This document shows positions 24,839-33,643 of a DNA stretch of 43,834 bases, piece by piece; the stretch's first letter is position 1, and each line of letters opens with the position of its first letter. Origin of the DNA: Gemmatimonadota bacterium (lineage in GTDB: Bacteria > Latescibacterota > UBA2968); the NCBI GenBank assembly GCA_009838845.1, contig VXRD01000062.1, positions 1-43,834 on the forward strand, given 5' to 3'. The notes under the pieces were generated by a model that made no database searches, was not told the DNA's origin, and saw only the letters and a list, made by a program, of their open reading frames with translations. Both the position numbers and the translations under genes were made by a program.

Positions 24839-25597
24839 TCAGGCATTTTCAAAGCAGTCTGCCATGTCGTTGAGAAAATGATCCGGATCTACTTTGCGAT
24901 ACTGTTCGACATAACGATGATCGGTCTGTGGGTTTTCGAGAACCTGTCGCCGAAGAAAATGTGGAATTGATAGGCCATCTATGTCGGACAGTCTATTGAG
25001 GCTCGACTGAAGGAGATCTTGCACGTTTTGTGCGGTATGGATTTCGATATTGGGTTCGGAGGTGTTGTAATAATAGACAGCTTTCAGGTGAGTACGGAGC
25101 ATTTTGACCGCATAAGCAGGTAGAGATTTTTCTTCGCGATTTGGGCGGAAGGCTTCGGGCCAGAACAGGCGGTTGATCTGAAGGTCAAACGCTTTCTTGA
25201 GCATGCCGGAAACGCTGCCGTGGGCGGGAATCCATTTTGAGTCGGGCCAGACGTCTAAATTGCCCCAGGGACCGCCCAGCGTATTTTTCTCAAGTGGCAG
25301 GCGTCCACATCCCGAGTTGACGCCTTCTCGGGTGATGTCCAGGATGGCAAAGTGCTGGGGATAAATAAAAAAATCATCCGTGCGAGCGCGCCAGATATCG
25401 TAAAAGGCAGTGGTCAGTGACAGAAGTGCATATCCGACGTGTAGTATGCCATCTTCGAGATGGGGAGAGATGACACCCGTGCGGTCCAATTCGTGGTAGT
25501 CCGGACAGAAGGTCTCAAAATCGACGCAAGTGAGGCCGTTTTCGCCAGATTGCCAGTATTCAAAATCCTGAGAGATTAAGAGGGTGCTGGTGTGCAT
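24839..25597 (-). CDS. Protein of unknown function, in enolase-superfamily operon
   Basis: 252 aa, soluble, no signal peptide or TM segment seen. Aromatic-rich N-terminal half (DFEYWQSGENGLTCVDFETF, YDIWRARTDDFFIYP), then a Leu-rich helical C-terminal half. No family was recognised. Start set at ATG 25597; the frame is open to 25858, but that part lies inside the upstream gene and reads as shadow. It is 13 bp downstream of an enolase-superfamily gene and 24 bp upstream of the SAF oxidoreductase, so it belongs to the same operon and may work on the same compound. Confidence 0.65.
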   Translation of the reverse strand: MHTSTLLISQDFEYWQSGENGLTCVDFETFCPDYHELDRTGVISPHLEDGILHVGYALLSLTTAFYDIWRARTDDFFIYPQHFAILDITREGVNSGCGRLPLEKNTLGGPWGNLDVWPDSKWIPAHGSVSGMLKKAFDLQINRLFWPEAFRPNREEKSLPAYAVKMLRTHLKAVYYYNTSEPNIEIHTAQNVQDLLQSSLNRLSDIDGLSIPHFLRRQVLENPQTDHRYVEQYRKVDPDHFLNDMADCFENA

Positions 25598-25610
25598 AAG
25601 AAAAGACCTA

Positions 25611-26825
25611 CTATTTTTCCATAAACGGACCCTGCTGATCGATGCGTTGCAGAGTTTGTTTGAACTTGTCGGAACCGTCGTCTTCCCAGACATCCAGGCG
25701 AATGCCCCGGATGTTGCCTTCGGGGAAACCAGTGAGGCGGGCAACGTTTGGGAATCCTCTGGTATAGAGCTTGTGGCCATCGGGTAGATGCAGGATGCCA
25801 ATAGTGGGGGGAATAACAGTGGGTTTGTTGGCAGCGCATCTGGCCAGCGCGTCTTCATCGACCTCTACGCCGAGGCCAGCGCCTTTGGGTACCGGAGAGG
25901 AACCGCCTGCGACTTCGATGCGCTGTTTGACAACGTCTTCACCGTACTGGTCGTCCAGGTTGGTAGAATGAGCCACGTTGGGAATCACGGCGCCCATATG
26001 CAGAGCCATGGCTTTGGTGAGGGTACCGCCTGTGAGCTGGATGACAGAGGAGACATTGGCCAGGGCAGTAGCAAATCCACGCACGAGGGTAGAGCCAATG
26101 CCGCCTTCGCCGATCATGTAGGCATCGGCGCAACCGCGAATAATCTCCTGGCCTCCGCCGAGTTGGGGGACATGCATGAGCAGTGGCAAACTGGTTTTCT
26201 CCCTCAGAAGGCGCCAGCCTTCGACATCGGATAAGACCAGGGGATCTTCGATCATACCTACGACGGGGGACTTCTCCAACTCCTGCAAAATGCGCAGGAC
26301 AGCGGCAAGCGGCCGATTGTGATTGAAGTCGTAATGCATCTTGAAACCGGGCGGAGCAACCTCCTCAACAGCTCTGGTTTGTTCGTACACGTCGTAATAG
26401 GCGCAAGTGTGGATTTTAAAGATCATATACCCTTCTTCCACGGCTCGCTGAACCTCTTTGGCCAGGTCTTCCGGGGAGGCCGGGCGAGTCCAGGCAGCTA
26501 CGGGTACGCGGTCGCGTATCTTCTGACCCATGAGTTTGTACGCGGGAATTTCAAGGTATTTGCCCATGGCATCGTAGAGAGCGCCCATCAGGCCGCTGTT
26601 GAGATCGGCGTTGATAAAGTCAAAAGGATCGCGGTCGATCAGGTGTTTCACAGTGGATTTAGAAGGGGCCTCGCAGCGTGCATCGCCATAGCCGACAATA
26701 CCATTGTCAGTCGTAATTTTAAAAATGGTACGATGGTTTATATTGAAAAACCGGGCTTTCTGGTCGGCATTCCGGTCGGCGATTTTGGGATAGATGGGGA
26801 TGATGTCGATGTCGGTGATTTTCAT
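25611..26825 (-). CDS. Enolase-superfamily (mandelate racemase-like) protein, divergent active site
   Basis: 404 aa with the capping domain (1-110) and modified TIM barrel of the mandelate racemase/muconate-lactonizing group. Metal ligand candidates Asp166 (HYDFN) and Glu193 (IEDP) are present. The usual Lys-x-Lys of barrel strand 2 reads Lys137-Ile-His139 (FKIHT), and the position of the third acidic ligand reads Met217 (PLLMHVP). It may bind metal differently or catalyse another step than its neighbour. A GGAGG ribosome site precedes the ATG, which overlaps the stop of a 26-codon ORF by ATGA. Confidence 0.85.
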   Translation of the reverse strand: MKITDIDIIPIYPKIADRNADQKARFFNINHRTIFKITTDNGIVGYGDARCEAPSKSTVKHLIDRDPFDFINADLNSGLMGALYDAMGKYLEIPAYKLMGQKIRDRVPVAAWTRPASPEDLAKEVQRAVEEGYMIFKIHTCAYYDVYEQTRAVEEVAPPGFKMHYDFNHNRPLAAVLRILQELEKSPVVGMIEDPLVLSDVEGWRLLREKTSLPLLMHVPQLGGGQEIIRGCADAYMIGEGGIGSTLVRGFATALANVSSVIQLTGGTLTKAMALHMGAVIPNVAHSTNLDDQYGEDVVKQRIEVAGGSSPVPKGAGLGVEVDEDALARCAANKPTVIPPTIGILHLPDGHKLYTRGFPNVARLTGFPEGNIRGIRLDVWEDDGSDKFKQTLQRIDQQGPFMEK

Positions 26826-26902
26826 GATCGAATCCTCCGAGTTAAGTAGAGGCTGAGTGGTCCGACGATGGGAAAGACGCCTTTAAAGGTTACGGATGCC
26901 AT
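26822..26902 (-). pseudogene. 26-codon ORF, likely relic of a DapA-family gene start
   Basis: With AGGAG nine bases upstream, this ORF begins MASVTFKGVFPIVGPLSL, which resembles the first strand of DapA/NanA-family enzymes (compare IRGILPVLQTP at 21896). It then runs out of similarity and stops at a TGA overlapping the next gene's ATG (ATGA). The simplest view is a deletion that removed all but the start of a lyase gene, leaving a short coupled leader ORF. A functional leader peptide is the alternative. Confidence 0.45.
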
Positions 26903-26925
26903 CGATGGGTTCTCCTAACTGTCAT

Positions 26926-28176
26926 TCACGTCAGGGCGGGTATGGCTGCCTCGCGTTTTGCCAGCGTGGCATGGGCTTTTTTAAAAGTCGCGCTATCGTC
27001 GTCTTCGATAACTTCCAGGGTAACACCGCGTTCAAATCCGGGGATGCTACCTGCGTAGAAGGTCTTCTGGTAGATGGCTTCATCGGTAAATTCCCAGATG
27101 CGTTTCTGTTTGGCCGCACCGGGCCACGAGATGCGCAGGATGCGTTTTTTTCCTCGGTAGAGCCTTTTAGGTGTGGGTGTATCGGGATCGACCGCGTATT
27201 TTTCGACAGCTTTTTCATCGACTTCAATGCCCAGGCCAGGGGCATCGGAGACCTGGATGTGACCGTCAATCACGTCGAGGCGTTTTTTAAGCAAATCGTG
27301 TTTCCAGAGTTCGTGACAGGTAATATAGGGCAACTGGGCGTGGGAGAGGACAGAGCCGAGGTGTACGGCGAAGGCAGTGGTAATTCCAGTGCCGACCATT
27401 TGTAACCAGAAAGGTTTGTTGAAAGCAGCGGCGAGCGCAGCCTGCCGGCGGACTTCTGTGACACCGCCGCCAATAACAAAGCCATCGCAGGCGTGGGCGT
27501 GCAAATATTCTTCCCGGAAGTGTTCGACGACGGGTTTGCATACGCGTTCGCGAAGAATTCTCGCGCCGATGAGATCGCCATAAAGGTAGAAGGGACTTTC
27601 GTAGATGCCGACATTGGGGTGATTGTCGAGCTGCTGGAGGATAATCTCCGCTTTTGCCTGATTGAGCAGAAAACCGTTGAAATCTATGTCGAATTTGTAA
27701 TCTGCGGGTACGAGTTTGCCCACGGCTTCGACCTGCTGGAGGATGTCTCGCCAGGGGCGGGCTTTCATTTTGAAAGAAGTGTACCCGCGTTTGAGAGATT
27801 CTCTGGCCTCCGCGACCCAGTCGGCAGGTGACATGTCAATGTCCCACCAGGAGATGGGGCATCGGTCGCGCAATTTGGTGCCGAGCAGGGCATGGACAGG
27901 CACATCAGCGGCCTTTCCAACAGCGTCCAGAACAGCGAGCTGTGGACCAAAGCCGATGGCGTCGTTGTGCATGATCTGGAAGGGATTCTGGCCGATCAGT
28001 GTATGCACATCGCTAACAGACAGGCTATCTCCATAGCCCACGATCCCCTCATCGGTTTCAATACGGTAGAGATAGACCCGTTCGTCGTGAGTCTGAGCGC
28101 GGTGCATGGCGCGTTCGACCCGTTTGCAGTAAAAGGGAATATTGAGGCTAAGACGGGTTGCGTTTGCGATTTTCAT
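26926..28176 (-). CDS. Enolase-superfamily (mandelate racemase-like) enzyme
   Basis: 416 aa with the canonical active-site set: Lys136-x-Lys138 (FKMKAR), Asp165 in DIDFN, Glu193 in YESP and Glu218 in VVEHF. These bind Mg and enolise a carboxylate substrate, as in sugar-acid dehydratases and racemases. GGAG precedes the ATG. It is preceded by the Tat sulfatase (47 bp) and followed, after a gene relic, by a divergent paralogue. The substrate is unknown; acid-sugar dehydration is the most common role. Confidence 0.88.
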   Translation of the reverse strand: MKIANATRLSLNIPFYCKRVERAMHRAQTHDERVYLYRIETDEGIVGYGDSLSVSDVHTLIGQNPFQIMHNDAIGFGPQLAVLDAVGKAADVPVHALLGTKLRDRCPISWWDIDMSPADWVAEARESLKRGYTSFKMKARPWRDILQQVEAVGKLVPADYKFDIDFNGFLLNQAKAEIILQQLDNHPNVGIYESPFYLYGDLIGARILRERVCKPVVEHFREEYLHAHACDGFVIGGGVTEVRRQAALAAAFNKPFWLQMVGTGITTAFAVHLGSVLSHAQLPYITCHELWKHDLLKKRLDVIDGHIQVSDAPGLGIEVDEKAVEKYAVDPDTPTPKRLYRGKKRILRISWPGAAKQKRIWEFTDEAIYQKTFYAGSIPGFERGVTLEVIEDDDSATFKKAHATLAKREAAIPALT

Positions 28177-28223
28177 GACGGATTTTCTCCAGGTTTTGAG
28201 AGGAATTGTCCATCGCTCAATCC

Positions 28224-29618
28224 CTACTGGCGGCGCAAAGATTCTGCGGTAGGTGCTTCCACTTTGGGTATCCAGGCTGCGTGTGCATCTATGATGTCCT
28301 TATACTGCGCATCTCCTGCGAGATTTGTCCATTCGAGACTGTCATTTTCGTGATCGTAGAGTTCTTCAGTTCCATCTGAATAGCGAATATATCGCCATCG
28401 TTCAGAGCGCACACTGTGATTGCCCCGAATATGCGTGGTCAGCGCGGGTCGATCCCATTCTCGGTCGGGCTGCGCCATCAGGGGTTTTAAGCTCACACCA
28501 TCCAGACCATCTCTTTGGGGCAAGCCGCAAACGTCAATAAATGTTGGATACAGATCGACCAGACTGACCGTGCGGTCGCATCGTCCGGGTGCCATACCCG
28601 GTGCTGAAATCATAAGAGGCACGCGCGTAGCCTCTTCCCAAAGAGCAAATTTGCGCCAATGGAGTTTCTCGCCCAGGTGCCAGCCGTGATCTCCCCACAG
28701 AACAATCATCGTGTTATCGGCATAAGAACTATTGTCGAGTGCATCCAATAATTCCCCGATCATATCATCGGCAAATCGAATACAGGCGAGATACCCCGCA
28801 ACAGCCCTCCGCCAATTGTCCGTCTCAGTCACATTTTTGTGATCATCCCGCCGCGTGACAAAGGATCGCCCGATGGGAGGCACATCGTCGAGATCGTTTT
28901 CGTCTATATTGGGCAATGTGATATCGTCTGGGGGATACAAATCAAAATACTTTCTGGGCACGTACCACGGTAGATGCGGGCGATAGAGACCACAGGCCAA
29001 AAAGAAGGGTTTGTCGTGCTTCTTATTCAGCATCTCCTTGCCCCACTGCACCACTTTCCAATCGTCCATTTCCTCCACTGGCACATCTATTGGTCCCCAA
29101 TCAAACCTGCCTTGATCTGGAAGACCATTCAGCGGTGGATTGGGAGGCAGTGGGTCCCGTCCCTGGGGAACATAGTCGTGATAGGATACCACATCAGCAG
29201 GTCTCCCTTGCCGCGTGATTTTGCCTCTACCCGCAACATAATATCCATTGCCCATAAAATGCTGCATCAGAGTTACGGCATCCGGGTCCTGCTGCCGGAA
29301 TGAATGGGCATTTTCATACACCCCCGTTGTCGTGGGCAATTTGCCAGTCACCAGGCTACCACGCGAGGGATTGCACGCAGGCGCATTGCAATACGCACGG
29401 GTAAATAAAGTACTTCGACTCGCCAGGCGATCTAAATTTGGCGTTACAGAATCCGGGTGTCCCCCCAAACAGCCAATCCAATCATTGAGATCATCCACAG
29501 CAATAAAGAGCACATTGGATTTTTGTTGTGCGAAAAGCGATGAGGGAAAAGCACTTGCGGCGAGTACAGCGGCAGTACTCGTAAAGGTAGTACATAAAAA
29601 ATCGCGACGCGTTTGCAT
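28224..29618 (-). CDS. Tat-exported type I sulfatase (iduronate-2-sulfatase-like)
   Basis: 464 aa. Twin-arginine signal TRRDFLCTTF at the N-terminus, cleavage probably after SLFA (about residue 30). Formylglycine motif CNPSR with Cys82; metal Asp42-Asp43 in VDDLNDW; C-terminal WGDHGWHLGEKLHWRKF metal/catalytic stretch. The VDDLND start and CGLYRPHLPW are typical of iduronate-sulfatase-like enzymes, which act on sulfated polysaccharides. AGGAGT precedes the ATG, nine bases after the dioxygenase stop, so they are co-transcribed. Confidence 0.92.
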   Translation of the reverse strand: MQTRRDFLCTTFTSTAAVLAASAFPSSLFAQQKSNVLFIAVDDLNDWIGCLGGHPDSVTPNLDRLASRSTLFTRAYCNAPACNPSRGSLVTGKLPTTTGVYENAHSFRQQDPDAVTLMQHFMGNGYYVAGRGKITRQGRPADVVSYHDYVPQGRDPLPPNPPLNGLPDQGRFDWGPIDVPVEEMDDWKVVQWGKEMLNKKHDKPFFLACGLYRPHLPWYVPRKYFDLYPPDDITLPNIDENDLDDVPPIGRSFVTRRDDHKNVTETDNWRRAVAGYLACIRFADDMIGELLDALDNSSYADNTMIVLWGDHGWHLGEKLHWRKFALWEEATRVPLMISAPGMAPGRCDRTVSLVDLYPTFIDVCGLPQRDGLDGVSLKPLMAQPDREWDRPALTTHIRGNHSVRSERWRYIRYSDGTEELYDHENDSLEWTNLAGDAQYKDIIDAHAAWIPKVEAPTAESLRRQ

Positions 29619-29627
29619 GAGCTACTC

Positions 29628-30476
29628 CTAATTTAACGGCACACCCTCAACCGTGATGCGGTGCATGAGGCGTCGCTGTCCCTGGTAATCATTGAGAGCG
29701 CAATGCCAGGTCGCGCGGTTATCCCAAATAGCGAGAGTATCTCTTTCCCAGCGAATGCGGCATGTAAAATCCGGTTGGGAACCGTGCTGGTACAAATACT
29801 GAAGCAGAGGTTGGGATTCTTCTTTTTTCCATCCCTCAATTTGAACCGTGAACACGGGATTTACGTAAAGAGCTTTGCGACCTGTAATGGGATGCCTTAT
29901 GATCAGGGGATGAACAGCATCCTGCGTGGCGAGTTCGGGATTGCCAATGCGACCGCTCTGATCGGGCTTTCTGCCGTTCATTACTCCAAAAACATGTCGG
30001 CTGGAGTGCAGGGCATTTAAGTTTTCGAGCGTTTTCCGCAACCCCGGCGAGAGAGTTTCGTAAGCCCTGTACATACTGGCAAACATCGTATCACCACCAA
30101 ACTCGGGAACTTCGCGTGCGTAGAGAATCGAGCCGAGTGCGGGAATGGTATCGTAAGAATGATCGGTGTGCCAGTTGCGCCCAATATTGGTTTCCTGGTC
30201 GGGTTCTTTTCGCACTTCGGCGATGATGGGATTTTCCGCTACGCCCGTAAAAAATCGGTTGACATTGATACCCCCCCAGCGTCGGGCAAATGCGATGTGT
30301 TGTTCCTGCGTGAGGGACTGATTGCGAAAGAGAACCACGCTGAAATCCGCAAAAGCCCGATGAATTTCAGCAAATTGTTCTTCACTGATCCCCGACGCAA
30401 CGTCAACGCCTTCAATTTCAGCGCCAAGTGCCCCAGATAGGGGCTTCACATCGATGGTGCGATATGGTGTGTCCAT
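29628..30476 (-). CDS. TauD/TfdA-family 2-oxoglutarate dioxygenase
   Basis: 282-aa Fe(II)/2-oxoglutarate enzyme. His103-x-Asp105 in NWHTDHSY, distal His in TWHCALNDY (about 260) and Arg in RRLMHRITVEG are all visible. Family members hydroxylate taurine, alkyl sulfates, sulfonates and other small acids, releasing sulfite or sulfate in some cases. Linkage to a sulfatase would fit an organosulfur role, but this is inference. AAAGGA precedes the ATG. It lies between purM and the Tat sulfatase. Confidence 0.9.
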   Translation of the reverse strand: MDTPYRTIDVKPLSGALGAEIEGVDVASGISEEQFAEIHRAFADFSVVLFRNQSLTQEQHIAFARRWGGINVNRFFTGVAENPIIAEVRKEPDQETNIGRNWHTDHSYDTIPALGSILYAREVPEFGGDTMFASMYRAYETLSPGLRKTLENLNALHSSRHVFGVMNGRKPDQSGRIGNPELATQDAVHPLIIRHPITGRKALYVNPVFTVQIEGWKKEESQPLLQYLYQHGSQPDFTCRIRWERDTLAIWDNRATWHCALNDYQGQRRLMHRITVEGVPLN

Positions 30477-30550
30477 GTATGTCCTTTCTCAATTATCCCA
30501 CGCAAAGGGAACCGCTCGTTCTAAAGTTTTAGATCTCATATCCTATCCCT

Positions 30551-31594
30551 TCACCACCGAACTTTTCCCGTGAATACAACGCCTTCCTCGCCTTTGACAA
30601 TGCGCCCGATTGGATACACATGGCATCCCGCGCTTTGCAGGTGTGCGTTAATCCTCGCCACAGAATTCTGGGCACACACAAGTGTCATCCCCACACCCAT
30701 ATTAAAAGTCCGTAGCATATCGTCTTCTGGAACCAGACCCTCGGCGCGAATCGTTTTGAAGATGGGGAGAATTTGAAGTGACGAGAGATCAATCACAGCC
30801 CGACAGGTTTCGGGAAGAATGCGAGATAGATTATCCTGGATACCGCCACCGGTAATATGTGCCATCCCCTTCAACCCCTCGTCCTTAAACAGCCCCTTTA
30901 GAGGCTGATAATAACACTGGTGCGGGCGCAAAATCATATCGAGAAAGGACTCCCCCTGAATATCTCGATCTTTCAACTCCGGCTTATTCTTTAACAACGC
31001 CCTGACAAGCGTATAACCATTGGTATGCAGTCCATTGGATGCAAGCGCGAGAACCGCGTCTCCCTCCTCAATCGCAGCGCCATCAATAATACTGTCCCTA
31101 TCGACAACTCCAATAGCCGAAGCACTTAAAATATACACCCCATCTTCGACAACCCCTGGTTGAACAGATGTTTCTCCACCTGTCAATGCACATCCCTGTG
31201 CCTCACAAGCATCGGCAATCCCACCAACGAGTGCTTTGACAACGGGGGGATCGAGTTTGCCGCAGACAATACAATCTTGCACATAAAAAGGATCGGCACC
31301 CATAACAATAATATCGTTGATCAAATGATTGACCAGATCATAAGCAATAGACGTGACACTTCCGTGTTCAAACGCCAACTTTTGCTTTGAACCAGGCTCC
31401 TCGGTTTTCAGCACGAGAATGGGGTGATCATATCCCTCAAAACGGCCATCAACCAGACTACCAAAAGCCCCCAATTTATTGAGCACTCTCGAATCGCCAC
31501 GCCCGATATCTGAAGCCATATCTCTTTTAACAGCATCAGTTTCATCAATATTGACGCCACTCTTAGAATAAGACAAAGACTCGTTATCCGGCAC
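30551..31594 (-). CDS. purM: Phosphoribosylformylglycinamidine cyclo-ligase (AIR synthetase)
   Basis: 347 aa. PurM closes the imidazole ring in the fifth step of purine synthesis with ATP. Typical segments: YSKSGVNIDETD, ND-rich DLVNHLINDIIVMGADP, ALTGGETSVQPG (usually GGETAEMPG) and SNGLHTNGYTLVR. GTG start six bases after AGGAGG. No other pur genes are nearby; cinA lies 28 bp upstream on the same strand. The altered GGETSVQPG could reflect a divergent lineage; an AIR-synthase-related paralogue cannot be fully excluded. Confidence 0.88.
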   Translation of the reverse strand: MPDNESLSYSKSGVNIDETDAVKRDMASDIGRGDSRVLNKLGAFGSLVDGRFEGYDHPILVLKTEEPGSKQKLAFEHGSVTSIAYDLVNHLINDIIVMGADPFYVQDCIVCGKLDPPVVKALVGGIADACEAQGCALTGGETSVQPGVVEDGVYILSASAIGVVDRDSIIDGAAIEEGDAVLALASNGLHTNGYTLVRALLKNKPELKDRDIQGESFLDMILRPHQCYYQPLKGLFKDEGLKGMAHITGGGIQDNLSRILPETCRAVIDLSSLQILPIFKTIRAEGLVPEDDMLRTFNMGVGMTLVCAQNSVARINAHLQSAGCHVYPIGRIVKGEEGVVFTGKVRW

Positions 31595-31622
31595 TGCGTT
31601 CCTCCTATTTATTCTATTTCAT

Positions 31623-32807
31623 TTAATCTGCTGGCGAAGCCAACTTGCCCAACACCGCCCGGCGCACCAGATCCAAACCCTGAATCACCAACCATCGGCG
31701 GATATGATCCGAATCCTGAAAGCGGCGACTTGCAATACACGTTCGCGCTTGTGGATCAGAGCCATAAACAGCCATAAACGTTGCGCCACCTTCATAAGGA
31801 CCAACTATCGCCAGCCCCACACCATCCTCGGGCGCAACCTCCTGAGCCATCGCTTCGGTCAAAGCGCGAGGGTCATCCTGTCCATCCATATTAGCATCTC
31901 TTTGCGCGGCCACCACATCACCTGCGCCATTCTCTTTGAACTCCCGCACGACCTGGCCATCTGTCAGCGTATCCACCACCCCAATCTTCAACCCTTTTTC
32001 CCGCAACAAATCGCCCACAACCTCGGCCACTGTCTCTTTCCCCGTACCGTAAATCGCAACCCCCAACCGCTTCCTGAGTTCCGCTTCCATCGGCGCAATC
32101 AACGCATCGGCATCTTCCTCTGTATCCGCTTTCGCCGCCACGCGCACATCAGTCTGCCCAGCATGCGCCGCCAATCCCACCGTTGGATTGCTCTCAGTCA
32201 TCAGATCCCCAATTGTGCGATCAATATTGCTCTCGCCCACCGCACAGGTTCGCAACACACGTACCTTTGTAATTTTGCTCCCGCCCATGCGGTCAATCAA
32301 AATTGGAATCACGACCTTGTGCAACATATAATCCAATTCCCTCGGCACACCTGGAAGCGAAATCACACAGCCGCGCCCTTTAACATCTTCACTCAAAAAA
32401 CAAGGCGCCGTGCCCATGGGATTCTCCAGTGGTATAGCGCCTTCGGGAATATACGCCTGTCGCTTGTTATTATCTGCCATCTCACGGCCAAAATTGCGAA
32501 ACCGCGATGCAATCTGATTTTCCAATATCTTGCTGTAAACAAGCTTGCGTCCCGTTGCACGCGCCACACATTGCCGCGTCATATCATCCACCGTAGGACC
32601 AATACCTCCCGATGTCAGAATTACATCTGACCGATCCAGCGCGACATCCAAAACGCCGGCAATCCGATCTTCATTGTCCCCCACAGTCGTTTTATACAAC
32701 AAATCCATTCCAATATCGCGTAGCGCTTTGGCAAACATCGTGGCATTGGTATCTACAATTTCACCCAACAACAACTCCGTTCCAATCATCACAATCTCAG
32801 CTTGCAT
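31623..32807 (-). CDS. cinA: CinA family protein with degenerate amidase domain
   Basis: 394 aa. The N-terminal MoCF/CinA domain (1-170) is intact: EIVMIGTELLLGEIVDTN and TSGGIGPTVDD. The C-terminal CinA domain, a nicotinamide-nucleotide amidase in other bacteria, lacks the ESCTGG nucleophile motif: the aligned stretch reads VDTLTDG, placing Thr at the serine position and Asp for the first Gly. Amidase activity is therefore doubtful, while the nucleotide-pyrophosphatase half may work. Start set at ATG 32807, directly after GGAGGAGAC; the frame stays open upstream to 33020, but that part overlaps the divergent ABC gene. Confidence 0.87.
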   Translation of the reverse strand: MQAEIVMIGTELLLGEIVDTNATMFAKALRDIGMDLLYKTTVGDNEDRIAGVLDVALDRSDVILTSGGIGPTVDDMTRQCVARATGRKLVYSKILENQIASRFRNFGREMADNNKRQAYIPEGAIPLENPMGTAPCFLSEDVKGRGCVISLPGVPRELDYMLHKVVIPILIDRMGGSKITKVRVLRTCAVGESNIDRTIGDLMTESNPTVGLAAHAGQTDVRVAAKADTEEDADALIAPMEAELRKRLGVAIYGTGKETVAEVVGDLLREKGLKIGVVDTLTDGQVVREFKENGAGDVVAAQRDANMDGQDDPRALTEAMAQEVAPEDGVGLAIVGPYEGGATFMAVYGSDPQARTCIASRRFQDSDHIRRWLVIQGLDLVRRAVLGKLASPAD

Positions 32808-32825
32808 GTCTCCTCCACTCATTTT

Positions 32826-32854
32826 TTGCACATAATGGAACTCTATGTTATGTT
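32826..32854 (+). promoter_or_regulatory. Sigma-70-type promoter for ABC exporter genes
   Basis: TTGCAC (32826-32831), 17-bp spacer, TATGTT (32849-32854), about 50 bp before the TTG start. It lies in the 99-bp divergent space between cinA and the ATPase gene. Confidence 0.6.
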
Positions 32855-32906
32855 TTGAGGTCTCACAAAGGTAAGAATTACAACCAGAGACGCAAGGGGT
32901 AATCAG

Positions 32907-33596
32907 TTGAGCCATCCAAACGCAGCACTCGCAGTTCAAAACCTCACCCGCACCTACACGAGTGGGGGGCATCCACTCACCGTTTTGGACAACGTCACAT
33001 TCACCATCCCCAAAGGCCAAACCTGTGCGATAGTAGGGCCTTCGGGCAGTGGAAAAACCACGCTACTCGGATTATGTGCTGGACTTGATCGTCCATCATC
33101 GGGCACAGTCACCCTTCACAACATGGCCCTCGACAGCCTCGACGAAGATCAACGCGCAGCCGTGCGAAATGAATATGTGGGCTTTGTCTTTCAGAGCTTT
33201 CAACTCATCCCCACCCTCACCGCCATTGAAAATGTTGCGATTCCTCTCGAGCTACGCGGTAAAAACGGTGTGTTCGGCGAAGCGAGAGAATTGCTCAACC
33301 GCGTGGGATTGGGCGACCGCTTGACGCATTATCCCGCTCAGCTTTCGGGGGGTGAACAACAGCGCGTGGGCATTGCACGCGCCTTTATCAACCAACCGCA
33401 CATCTTATTTGCCGACGAGCCTACGGGCAACCTCGACGCCGACAGCAGTCATACCATCGCCAATCTGCTCTTTGACCTCAACCGAGAAGCGGGCACAACC
33501 CTCATCCTCGTCACGCACGATCACGACCTCGCCGCACGCACACAGCGCATCATCCGCCTGCAAGGAGGCAAAGTGGATCAGGATGTGCAGGATTAA
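32907..33596 (+). CDS. ybbA: ABC transporter ATP-binding protein (YbbA/LolD type)
   Basis: 229 aa with all ABC ATPase motifs: Walker [10 protein letters not shown] (about 44-52), Q-loop FQSFQ, signature [14 protein letters not shown], Walker [13 protein letters not shown] and H-loop THDHD. It belongs to the MacB/LolD/YbbA export subfamily. TTG start, after an AAGGGG-like site; the next in-frame start would cut the first strand. It is followed 47 bp later by a YbbP-like permease, with tesA after that, the same trio as in E. coli, which supports the ybbA name. Confidence 0.85.
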   Translation: MSHPNAALAVQNLTRTYTSGGHPLTVLDNVTFTIPKGQTCAIVGPSGSGKTTLLGLCAGLDRPSSGTVTLHNMALDSLDEDQRAAVRNEYVGFVFQSFQLIPTLTAIENVAIPLELRGKNGVFGEARELLNRVGLGDRLTHYPAQLSGGEQQRVGIARAFINQPHILFADEPTGNLDADSSHTIANLLFDLNREAGTTLILVTHDHDLAARTQRIIRLQGGKVDQDVQD

Positions 33597-33643
33597 AGGA
33601 TGAACAGGATACCCTTCCCCATTCCTAAATTTTAATTTTTACT

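Noticed and set aside
25598-25858. N-terminal extension of the unknown protein
   Set aside because: It lies inside the enolase-superfamily gene in another frame; ATG 25597 right after that gene is the sensible start.
32808-33020. N-terminal extension of CinA
   Set aside because: It overlaps the divergent ATPase gene, and the CinA family starts at the ATG with GGAGGAG in front.
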